NCBI GenBank assembly: GCA_933228675.1
Contig: OW121743.1
Span: 96,473,998-96,537,997 of the forward strand
Source: Stomorhina lunata
Lineage: Eukaryota > Arthropoda > Insecta > Diptera > Rhiniidae
Length of the DNA stretch: 64,000 nt
Direction of reading: 5' to 3'
Part shown: positions 35,325-46,135 of the stretch, one piece after another
Layout of the letters: each line of letters opens with the position of its first letter
Numbering within the stretch: the first letter of the stretch is position 1
Position numbers and translations under genes: made by a program
Notes under the pieces: model-generated
Databases searched by the model: none
Told to the model about the DNA's origin: nothing
Seen by the model: only the letters and a program-made list of their open reading frames with translations

Positions 35325-36365
35325 AGTTTTCTATAGAGAAATTGATAGTGGGAAGAGTTTTCTATAGAAAAGTTGACAGTGGGAAGAGTTTTCTATAGAA
35401 GAGTTGACAGTGGGAAGAGTTTTCTATACAAAAGTTGACAGTGTTTAGAGTTTTCTATAGAAAAGTTAACAGTGGGAAGAGTTTTCTATAGAAAAGTTAA
35501 CAGTGGGAAGAGTTTTGTATAGAAAAGTTGACAGTGGGAAGAATTTTCTATAGAAAAGTTGACAGTGGGAAGAGTTTTCTATAGAAAAGTTGACAGTGGG
35601 AAGAGTTTTCTATAGAAAAGTTGACAGTGGGAAGAGTTTTCTATAGAAAAGTTGAAAGAGGAAAGAGTTTTCTATAGAAAAGTTGACAGTGGGGAGAGTT
35701 TTCTATAGAAAAATTGATAGTTGGAAGAGTTTTCTATAGAAAAGTTGAAAGTGGGAAGAGTTTTCTATAGAAAAGTTGACAGTGGGAAGAGTTTTCTATA
35801 GAAAAGTTGATAGTGGGAAGAGTTTTCTATAGAAAAGTTGACAGTGGGAAAAGTTTGCTACTGAAAAGCTGACAGTGGGAAAAGTTTTATATAGAAAAGT
35901 TGACAGTAGGAACAGTTTTCTATAGAAATGTTGACAGTGCGAAGAGTTTTCTATAGAAAAGTTGACAGTAGGAACAGTATTCTATAGAAATGTTGACAGT
36001 GCGAAGAGTTTTCTATAGAAAAGTTGACAGTGGGAAGAGTTTTCTACAGAAAAGTTGACTCTGGAAAACACAGTGGGAAGAGTTTTCTATAAAAAAGTTG
36101 ACAGTGGGAAAAGCTTTCTATGTTGACAGTGTTAAGAGTTTTCTATAGAAAAGATGATAGTAGGAAAAGTTTTCTACACAAAAGTTGACATTGGGAAGAG
36201 TTTTCTATAGAAAAATTGACAGCGGGAAAAGTTTTCTTTAGAAAAGTTGAAAGTGGGAAGAGTTTTGTATAAAAAGGTTGACAGTGGGAAGAGTTTTCTA
36301 TAAAAAATTGACAGTGGAAAGAGTTTTTTTTATAGAAAGTTTGATAATGGACATATTTTTTTTAG
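35325..36365 (+). repeat. 31 bp tandem array, GTTGACAGTGGGAAGAG type
   Basis: About 33 copies of a 31 bp unit: GTTGACAGTGGGAAGAG joined to TTTTCTATAGAAAA. Starts at 35527 and 35558 give the period. The second half is a perfect 14 bp palindrome shared with the 6-9.5 kb array. A two-unit variant (AGGAACAG, then GTGCGAAGAG) is repeated at about 35910-35965 and 35972-36025, showing recent unequal exchange. A few units are truncated (for example near 36060 and 36120). Confidence 0.95.
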
Positions 36366-38329
36366 CAAATTCATAAAGAAATATATACATATAGGGTTGC
36401 AGAATAATATATAATTCCCTACACATTTTAATTTAAATCCTTAATCCTTTAATTAAATTCCTCCTTTGGACACCTTTCCCTGCTACCACCCTTAAATTTA
36501 CTGCAATTTGTTTTGTATTCGCACTTGTATTAGTATTTGTATAAGTGTATGTTTACTACACATTTACTGTGATTTCAATGCTCTTTGAATTTCTGACCAT
36601 ATTTTTTTGTTGTTAATTTTTTTTTTTTTTTTGCATTTAATTTGCAAAACCCAGGAGTGGTTTGCACTTGCCATTTGCTGCAACGAGTCAAAACGGACAG
36701 CCAACCAAACAAAATCAGCAATAGCAGCAACGTCAAACCTAAAAGCCGGAGCCATCCATTGCAAAGACAACAAAAACATTTTCATTGTGAACAATTTTTT
36801 TAGCAGCAACAAACAAATGAAAACAAAAATCATTCGTTGTTGGGCAATAATGTAATTTTCCTTTTGTGTATGAATTGAAAAATTTTGTATAATTGTATGA
36901 ATGTGGATATAGTTTGGGTATTTATTTTAATATTTATTTCATTTTATTTATTTCGAAGCTCTATTACTGCTCTCGATGCTATTGTATCGTACTGAATGTT
37001 AGTGGCTGGGTTTTATTTTTGATTTTCGGCCATGCTTAATGTGCCTTTGAGAGGCTTTACAAAAATACCACATTACGTTTAAACAAAAATACAAATATAA
37101 CTAACCAGAAAACTTATATACTATACAAATACCAGCAAACAAATAAAAATAAGCAAAACCACCATATTTACTACTACTGCTGATGTTAGTAAAGCAACTG
37201 CATATATTTTGAAACTTAAACCTTTGCAGAAATACCCAGCAGTTTTTAATTAAAGGATCATTTTAAAAGCTTCACTAGCTTCATTATTTAAATAAGGCTT
37301 TTAGTTTATAAGCTTTCTATTGAAGATGGACTTTGGTTGTTTTCAAAGCTACTTCTGTCTACCTTTAATGTAATTTTTAATAGGATTTTCCAAATTTGAA
37401 CTGTTAGGTTAATACAAATTAAAGAGCCATACATTCTGACACATACATGCAAAAGTAAATGCATTTGGAAAATATAATGCCTGACAGAGTAATAAATTTT
37501 GTTAAACATTTGTATGTAATTTAACTACTAAATGAATAAAAAACAGTCATAGCAAACATCAAATTTGCAAAAGAAAATAAATTTAATACATTTTAAATTT
37601 TTCCTCCACAAATAATCCCAAAACTATTTGAGCACAAAAAAAATATTCAAATTTAATTCTCACTTCCTTCATTTTTAGGGTGTTTTCCTACAATTTTCAT
37701 TCTAATCTATTTTTAAGAAATCAAACTTTCAAATCGTAAAAAACAACTTTTCAAATAATTTCCTTTTAAAACGACCAACGATTTTATTGATTTTGTTCTA
37801 AACACTTTGTTGGGGAGGAGTTGGAATTTTTTACTCGAATTACACATTTGTGGTCTAGAGTTTATGGCCAAAGAAACTGGAAGTAATAAGTACAAAAAAA
37901 AAAAACAGAAATAGTTAAAATGTTTTAAAAACATGCTACAACTTCTAAAAAACATTGGCAATGCGTTGTGGGGGTCTTTAGTCTAGTATTTAGATCAGTT
38001 TTATTTTTAAAGAGTTCTTTTGCTTTTGATGCCATTAACTTCAACTTAAGTGTATATTTCGGTTTATTTATTGTTTTTAGGAACGACATGTATTCACAAG
38101 TGCAACTTGGTTTTTTATTAACCTTCAGGGTTTTTGTAGTGCAATTTATAAAATAGAAGTTTGTATTTAAACATTTTTATAACTTTTCAGAAAAAAAAAA
38201 AAAACAAATTAAATGCTTAAATTCGGAAAAAATAAATATAAAAACATTTAAAATATTAAAAAGTTTAAAAAAGTTGTAGTTGGGTAAAGTTTTCTAAAGA
38301 AAAGTTGAAGATGAAACTAGTTTGTTATA
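36366..38329. other. AT-rich spacer with one less AT-rich island
   Basis: Mostly featureless. At 36650-36800 there is an island of more balanced composition after a long T run and ...AACCCAG (ending at 36652), which could be an exon edge. Frames are open on both strands (36607-36855 plus, 36564-36833 minus) but neither peptide is recognisable. Left as undetermined. Confidence 0.4.
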
Positions 38330-39260
38330 AAATAACTAAAGAAAAGTTAAGGTGGGAAGAGTTTTCTATAGAAAAGTTGAAGGTGGGAAGAATTTTTTAT
38401 AGAAAAGTTGAAGGTGGTAAGAGTTTCCTATAGAAAAGTTGAAGGTGGGAAGAGTTTTATATAGAAATGTTGAAGGTGGGAAGAGTTTTCTGTTGAAAAG
38501 TTGAAGGTGGGAAGAGTTTTCTATAGAAAAGTTAAAGGTGGGCAGAATTTTCTATAGAAAAGTTGAAGGTGGGAAATGTTTTCTATAGAAAGTTGAAGGT
38601 AGGAAGAGTTTTATATAGAAATGTTGAAGGTGGAAAGAGTTTTCTATAGAAAAGTTGAAGGTGGGAAGAGTTTTTTATAGCAAAGTTGAAGGTGGGAAGA
38701 GTTTTCTATAGAAAAGTCGAAGGTGGGAAGAGTTTTCTATAGAAAAGTTGAAGGTGGGAAGAGTTTTCCATAGAAAACTTGAAGACGAGAAGAGTTTTCT
38801 ATAGAAAAGTTAAAGGTGGGAACAGTTTTCTACAGAAAAGTTGAAGGCGGGAAGAGTTTTCTATAGAAAAGTTGAAGGTGGGAAGAGTTTTCTACAGAAA
38901 AGTTGAAGGTGGGAAGAGTTTTCTATAAAAAAGTTGAAGGTGGGAAGAGTTTTCGAAAGAAAATTTAAAGGTTTGAACAGTTTTCTACAGAAAAGGTAAA
39001 GTTTACAGAAAAAGTGAAGGTGTGAACAGTTTTCTATGGAAAAGTTAAAGATATAAACAGTTTTCTATAGAAAAGTCGAAGATGTGAGCAATTTTCTATA
39101 GAAAAATTTGAGGTGTGAGGAGTTTTATATAGATAAATTAAAGTTGGGAAGAGTTATCTATAGACAAGTTAAAGGTGGGAAGATTTCATAGACACATGAA
39201 AGTTGAATAATTGTTTTGTTGATATGATTGAAGTGAAATAGGTTTTCTATAAAAAGACTT
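38330..39260 (+). repeat. 31 bp tandem array, GTTGAAGGTGGGAAGAG type
   Basis: About 29 copies of GTTGAAGGTGGGAAGAG joined to TTTTCTATAGAAAA, 31 bp. It differs from the 35-36 kb array at essentially two bases of the unit and has the same orientation, so the two are sister arrays about 2 kb apart. Copies decay at the right end (after about 38950). Confidence 0.95.
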
Positions 39261-40275
39261 TTATTGAAAAATATAGTGTATATTTAAATTATGCAAATCA
39301 TAGTGGGACTATTAATTTCGTAAAAGTGTTTTGTATTCAATGGTAAGTGCTTACTATAGAAAAGTTTTTTTATGTAAAAAAAATTAGTTTAAAACTATTT
39401 TAAATTTTAGCTCAATTTAAATATAAGGTCACTATCATTTACTGATAATCAAAAGCCACATAAATAATGTGCTTAATCAGCAAAACTAAATATAAGCTTT
39501 AAAAAACAATAAACCAAAATCCCTTTAGCATGATACTCGTACAATGCCAACATACAGAACTTTTACTATTTAGCTCTAAATACATCCTATTTGTCATTTA
39601 GAACAAATTTGCATAAACTATAACACCCAAAAGTAACACAATTTCTTTGTCTTTAAACATTTTTTTTTCTAACATGAATATGGAAAAACGAATAAAATAA
39701 AGCAAAAAGAGCATGACGTGCAGCTAGAGAATTAAATAGCAAACAAAAATGTTAAAGAATAAACTGGAGGGAAACATACATAATATAGAAGAAAACTACA
39801 TGTAGAAAACAAAAGCCAAATTGTAAAGCTTTTGCAAACCTACAATAATGATGATGATAACAGCGAACTTTATAATGACAACCAGCAAAACTATAGCGAA
39901 AAATAAGAAATTGCTAGAAAAATCAGCACAACTGCAAAAAAAAAAGAAGAAAAAATGAGGAAAAAGAAAACATTATACAAAAGCAATATCAGCCCAAATA
40001 GGAAATGACACAGAAATCTAACACTCAGGCCACAACACCATTAACTTTTTTATTTTCTTTACGTTTTTTTTTTATTCTTCTGTCATTTGCATTTTATTCT
40101 AACGAATAGAGTTCAACTTTATTTTCTACTAACACATACTTTTACTGTAATATAGAGAAAAGGAATAATAAATAGTTTTACACTTTGCATATATACTTAC
40201 ATATTTGAATACAGTGGGAAGTTTTAGACTAAGGCCAAAATTTTGTTAAGATAAAAGATCAAATAACTTGTAAAG
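39261..40275. other. AT-rich, no gene seen
   Basis: AT-rich DNA with A-rich runs and a small GATGATGATGATAA tract at about 39848. No supported gene. Confidence 0.5.
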
Positions 40276-41705
40276 TCTATAAGAAAAATTTTCAATAAAA
40301 TTTTTTTTTATGGAATAATTTTCTACATAAAATTTTTTTTTAGAATAAATTTAAATATGAATTTTTTCTTAAAGAACAATTTTAGATATGAAATATTGCT
40401 TATAAAAAAAAATTTTGTTAAAAAATTTTTTTATGGAATAATTTTTAATAACAACATTTTTTTTTTTTGTAGAAAATTTTAAAAATAAAATGTTTCTTCT
40501 ATCAAAATTGTAAACTAAAATTTTTTATAGAAAATTTGAATATTTTTCTTATAGAAAATTTTTTAATATACATTTTCATAGTTAAGATGCAAAAAAAAAA
40601 TATTTTATTCAAAATAATATTTTTGTAGAAAAGTTTTCTTATTGAAAAATTTTCAAGTTAAAACTTTGCATATAAATAATTTGTATTGAAAACAAAATTT
40701 AATACTAAATTATCCTTATAGAAACATTTTCAATATAAAATTTTCCTTATAGAAAAATTTGAAAAAAAAATTTTCGTATGGAAACATTTTAATAAAAATT
40801 TTCAATATAAAATTTTTCTTACAGAAATAGAAAAATTTTCAATAGATAAATTTTCAAAATAAAATTTTTCTTACAGAAAAATTTTCAATATATAATTTTT
40901 CTTATAGAATAATTTTCAATACAAAAGTTTTCTTATAGAAAAATTTTCAATATTAAATTTTTCTTATAGAAAAATGTTTAATATAACTTTTTCTTATAGA
41001 AAAATTTTCAATATTAAATTTTTCTGATAGAAAAATTTTCAATATAAACTTCTTCTTATAGAAACATTTTCAATATAAACTTTTTTTTGAGAACAACTTT
41101 CAATATAAAATTTTTCTTATAGAAAAATTTTTAACATAAACTTTTTCTTATAGAAAAATTTTCTTTCTTTTTTTCTTAGAGAAAAGTATTTTGTATAAAA
41201 AAATGTTCTTATTTTAAATTTTTATTTAGAAATTTACAATATAAAAATTTCTTATAGAAAAGTCTTTAATATAAATTTTTTAATAGAAAAATTTTCAACA
41301 TAAATAATTCTTATAGAAAAATTTTTAGTATAAATCTTTTCATCAAGAAAAATTATCAATATAAAATTTTTCTAATAGAAAAATATTAAATACTTAATTG
41401 CTTTTATAGAAAAAATTTCATTAAAACATTATTCTTATAGAAAAATTGTAATATAAAATTTTATTACAGAAAAATTATTAATACAAAAATTTTCAATCTA
41501 AATTTTTTTTATAAAAAAATGTTCAATATATTTTTCTTAAAAAAAATTTTTCAATATAAAATTTTTCTTATAGAAAAATTCTGAATATAAAATTTTTCTC
41601 ATAGAAAAATTTTCAATACAAAATTTTTCTTATAGAAAAATTTTCAATACAAAATTTTCCTTACAGAAAAACTTTCAATATAAAATATTTTTTGAAGAAA
41701 AATTT
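40276..41705. repeat. 31 bp tandem array, TTTTTCTTATAGAAAAA type
   Basis: A 31 bp unit of facing tracts: AAAATTTTTCTTATAGAAAA, then ATTTTCAATAT. TCTTATAG begins at 40931 and 40962. The best-kept copies lie between 40840 and 41160 and between 41540 and 41690; the left third is diverged. Confidence 0.9.
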
Positions 41706-42982
41706 CTTTAAAACTGCCCACTTATATATTGAAAGCGGTTTGTACCTTTTCACAGAAAGCTCTTTCTTTGCTTTAGAAGTTTTCGATAAAAAGAACTCTG
41801 CTACTATGAATTTTTTTAAGAAAACTCTTCTATTTTAAAGTTTTTATTCGAACTTTAAACATCAGTCTAGAAATATCTGCTTAAGATTTCCATAGAAAAT
41901 TCGATCTACTTTAAAACCCTTAATCGATCAAAAACGCTTTTCCTACTAACTTTTATGTAGAAAACTTTCAACGTTTCCTACTGTCAACTTTTCATATAAA
42001 ACTTTTATTCTATCCCAAGGTTTTTTCTAGAAAACTGCTCACTTTTAAAATTTCCTATAAGAAACTCCCACTGATAACTTTTCTATAAGAAAAATCATCC
42101 TACCTACGTTAAAAATGTAAAATTTTTGAGCTGCCCTTAAGCGAATGTCCCCCTATGTGTTACACTCGAACTAACCTCGTACTAAGTGTGAGGTTGTAAT
42201 ACAACTGATTCGTGTAACTGTCATCTTTTTTTATTTAAAACGATTTTTTATGGGACCTGCCTCTATTTTGTTTTCAATTCGTTTTGTTTTATACTCTTAC
42301 ATGCTAAATATTGTAGTTTTTCCATGTTTATGTATCTGTTTGGTAAAATTTAGCTGTTTTTTTTTTTCTTAAATATATATAGAGAGGAGTTTTGTATTGT
42401 TATAAAGTTGCGACAGTTAATGCGACATAAACCCAAACGCGCTACAAAATGATAAAAAACGATGCATAAATGATGTAAAGATATAAAGAAAACAGGACAA
42501 CGAGTAGAGAGAAGAAAAACTACAACTCCAATATAGCTCGTTCGAAAACTTAAATGGAACGATATAATGGTTAAGAGTAGAGGAGAGCAAAAAAATGTAA
42601 CCACTGAACCATTCAAGTCATATAGAACAATAGGAAGTTTGTCCTCGAGCTATAAAACCTTTAAACAAAATAATAATGGTGACCAACTTTGACTTTAACA
42701 AAAGATATAACAATAATAAAACAACAATGTAAAACAACATGCAAAAAAAATAAACTTAGAAAAATTACACAAATAAAATACTAAACTAAAGCATTGTCAA
42801 AGTGGACATGATGACAGAAAATTGTACTATTTTCTAGTTATATACAAATTTTCTTTTGTTATGTTGATTTTTATTAACAGTTTTTTTTTAGAAAAAAATC
42901 TGCACACATAAAAAAAGTAAGCAATTTTTGCTACTGATTTTATTAAAGACTAAAGAGGAGTTGAACACATAATTTGTATATT
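41706..42982. other. AT-rich, no gene seen
   Basis: From 41730 to 42110 there are loose relics of array-like words (GAAAACT, AACTTTTCT). An 88-codon minus frame at 42350-42616 has no recognisable motif. A nested hairpin lies at 42159-42218 (separate entry). Confidence 0.5.
42159..42218. repeat. Nested inverted repeat
   Basis: The outer arms GTTACAC (42159-42165) and GTGTAAC (42212-42218) enclose inner arms AACCTC (42173-42178) and GAGGTT (42190-42195). It could fold as a two-tier hairpin or be the relic of a foldback element. No function is apparent. Confidence 0.5.
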
Positions 42983-43209
42983 ACACAGTACGACAGTGGT
43001 TGGTACACATGAGAAATGTAAAATGAAAATAGGCTTAAAATAAAGAAAGACGTCCACGGTCCTTCGAATCTTTAAAATCGATTTTATTAAAATTCTGACG
43101 TTCTACAGCAAAACGCCGATATACGTATTTCTTTATTTTAAGCCTATTTTCATATTCTGTTAACATTACTCATGTGTACTCAAAAAATTTTGATTTTGTC
43201 GTACTGTGT
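42983..43209. mobile_element. Foldback MITE with ACACAGTACGACA termini
   Basis: The left terminus ACACAGTACGACA is matched at the right by TGTCGTACTGTGT. Further inside, GAAAATAGGCTTAAAATAAA (left) has its exact reverse complement TTTATTTTAAGCCTATTTTC (right), and GTACACATGAG matches CTCATGTGTAC. TATT lies directly outside both ends, a plausible 4 bp target duplication (if the ends start at CACAG, a 3 bp TTA duplication fits instead). About 227 bp, no coding capacity. Superfamily not assigned. Confidence 0.8.
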
Positions 43210-44127
43210 TATTGCCGAAGTCTGAGCAAATATTTAATGTAAGCATTTTTCTTCTTTAAGGCTTTAAATTTTTAATGAGCCCATAAAGCAAATTAATTCA
43301 ATATCATCCTCCTTAAATAAATACATATCTCATTCATTTTTCCAAGTATTTGCTTTTATAAATTGCTCTTTTTTTAAATCTTTATCTTTATGTCCATTTT
43401 TTTATTCAAAGTATAAATAATATTTTAAAACAAATTGTAAATTCATTCGGTTTTTATTAAAATCTCGTTTATTGTCCATTAAATCATAATGTTTGCATAA
43501 TATAAAAATACATATACAAGAACATAAATAAAAAAAATAAAACACTATTAAATATTTAACAGTGTCGCCATTATTGTTTGCATTATTAATTCATGAAAAT
43601 TTTGTATATATCCTTGAAATTAAAAGTACTACAATATAAACCATAAGGGTCATTTAATTTATGTCAAGAATAATATATTATTCATAAGTCTGTGGTATTC
43701 AATAAAAGCTTTCTTGCTGCGTTCTCTTTCTTATATTCACATAAATTCGAAAAGCGTTTTTGTCCTGTTCAGACCACTTTGATTATGTTAGTGATAATAA
43801 TAATTTCGTATACGTGTGTGTGTATGTGTAAGTTTATGCTTTTAATAAATGTTTTATAAACATCTTATATTGCAATAAATACAATATATGAATTTTATAC
43901 ACAACATAAACGCATACATATGAAAATGCGTACTTACAAAAATATTAATGTAAAATAATCTACAGGGGTTAACATTTGCATAGATATTTGTACAAACTTA
44001 TACATACATATGTAATGCATTGATAGTATTGTCCTGGCTATAACATTTTAATGTATGCATAAATATTTCTTTATATGTTAAGCATGTATTTGTTTTTATA
44101 TGTATGTTTGTCAAATAAAATTCAATT
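43210..44127. other. AT-rich, no gene seen
   Basis: AT-rich DNA with ACATACATATG-type simple words around 43800-44110. No gene, RNA or terminal repeat is supported. Confidence 0.5.
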
Positions 44128-46135
44128 GGTCAAAATTTTTCTATATAAAAATTTTGGTCAAAATTTTTCTATATAAAAATTTTGGTCAAAATTTTTCTAT
44201 ATAAAAATTTTGATCAAAATTTTTCTATATAAAAATTTTGATCAAAATTTTCCTATAGAAAAATTTTGAGCAAAAATTTGATATAGAAAAATTTTGAGCA
44301 AAATTTTTATATAGAAAAATTTTAAGCAAAATTTTTATATAGAAAAATTCTGAGCAAAATTTTTACATAGAAAAATTTTGACCAAAATTTTTATAAAACA
44401 AATTTTGATCAAAATTTTTCATATAAAAATTTTGGTCAAAATTTATTACATAAAAGTTTTGGTTAAAATTTTTCACATAAAAGTTTTGGTCAAAATTTTT
44501 CACATAAAAGTTTTGGTCAAATTTTTTTTCGATACAAAAGTTTTGGTCAAATTATTTTGTACAAAATATACATATACAGAACATGATATCGACAATGTTT
44601 AATATGTTATCTGAACAATTTGGCTTTATGAACTTCTTAAATACTTATCAGTTTAATTTTTCTTTATAAAAATTTTGGTCAAAATTTTTCTACATAAAAA
44701 TTTTGGTCAAAATTTTTCTATATAAAAATTTTGGTCAAAATTTTTCTATATAAAAATTTTGGTCAAAATTTTTCTATATAAAACTTTTGGTCAAAATTTT
44801 TCTATATGAAAATTTTGGTCAAGATTTTTATATAGAAAAATTTTGACCAAAATTTGTGTACAGAAAAATTTTGACCAAAATTTTTATATAGAAAAATTTT
44901 GACCAAAATTTTTATGTAGAAAAATTTTGACCAAAATTTTTATATAGAAAAATTTTGACCAAAATTTTTATATAGAAAAATTTTGACCAAAATTTTTATA
45001 TAGAAAAATTTTGACCAAAATTTTTATATAGAAAAATTTTGACCAAAATTTTTCTGTATAAAAATTTTGGTCAAAATTTTTCTATATAAAAATGTTGGTC
45101 AAAATTTTTCTATTTAAAAATTTTTATCAAAATTTTTCTATATAGAAATTTTGGTAAAAATTTTTTCCATATAAAAATTTTGACCAAAATCTTTATATAA
45201 AAATAAAATTTGTATATAGAAAAATTTTGACCAAAATTTGTATATAAAAAAATTTTAACCAAAATTTTTATATAGATAAATTTTGACCAAAATTTTTATA
45301 TAGAAAAATTTTGACCAAAATTTTTATATAGAAAAATTTTGACCAAAATTTTTATATAGAAAAATTTTGAACAAAATTTTTATATAAAAAAATTTTGAAC
45401 AAAATTTTTATCTAGATAAATTTTGACCAAAAGTTTTATATAGAAAAATTTTGACCAAAATTTTTATATAGAAAAATTTTGACCAAAATTTTTATATAGA
45501 AAAATTTTGACAAAAATTTTTGTAAAGAAAAATTTTGACCAAAATTTTTATATAGAAAAATTTTGACGAAAATTTTTGTATAAAAAAATGTTGACCAAAA
45601 TTTTTATATAGAAAAATTTTTACCAAAATTTTTTATATAAAAAACTTTGACCAAAAATTTTGCATAGAAAAGTTTTGACTAAAATTTTTTTATCGACAAA
45701 TTTTGACCAAAATTTTTATATAGAAAAATTTTTATCAAAATTTTTATATAGAAAAATTTTGACCAAAATTTTTATATAGAAAAATTTTTACCAAATTTTT
45801 ATATAGAAAAATTTTGACCAAAATTTTTATATAGAAAAATTTTGACGAAAATTTTTGTATAGAAAAATGTTGACCAAAATTTTTATATAGAAAAATTTTC
45901 ACCAAAATTTTTTATATAAAAAACTTTGACCAAAAATTTTACATAGAAAAGTTTTGACTAAAATTTTTTTATCGAAAAATTTTGACCAAAATTTTTATAT
46001 AGAAAAATTTTTATCAAAATTTTTATATAGAAAAATTTTGACCAAAATTTTTATATAGAAAAATTTTTACCAAATTTTTATATAGAAAAATGTTTACCAA
46101 ATTTTTATATAGAAAAATGTTTACCAAATTTTTAT
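44128..46135. repeat. 28 bp tandem array, AAAATTTTGGTCAAAATTTT type
   Basis: A 28 bp unit: AAAATTTTGGTCAAAATTTT joined to TCTATATA. Interrupted at about 44565-44655 by unrelated sequence. Orientation (GGTC versus GACC at the centre) reverses several times: toward GA(G/C)C near 44250, back near 44400, to GACC near 44825, back near 45055, and to GACC again near 45180. A ten-unit block is duplicated: GACGAAAATTTTTGTATA begins at 45565 and 45844, and the following variants (CACCAAAATTTTTT-like, AAAAACTTTGACC, TTTTTTTATCGA) recur in the same order. Confidence 0.94.
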
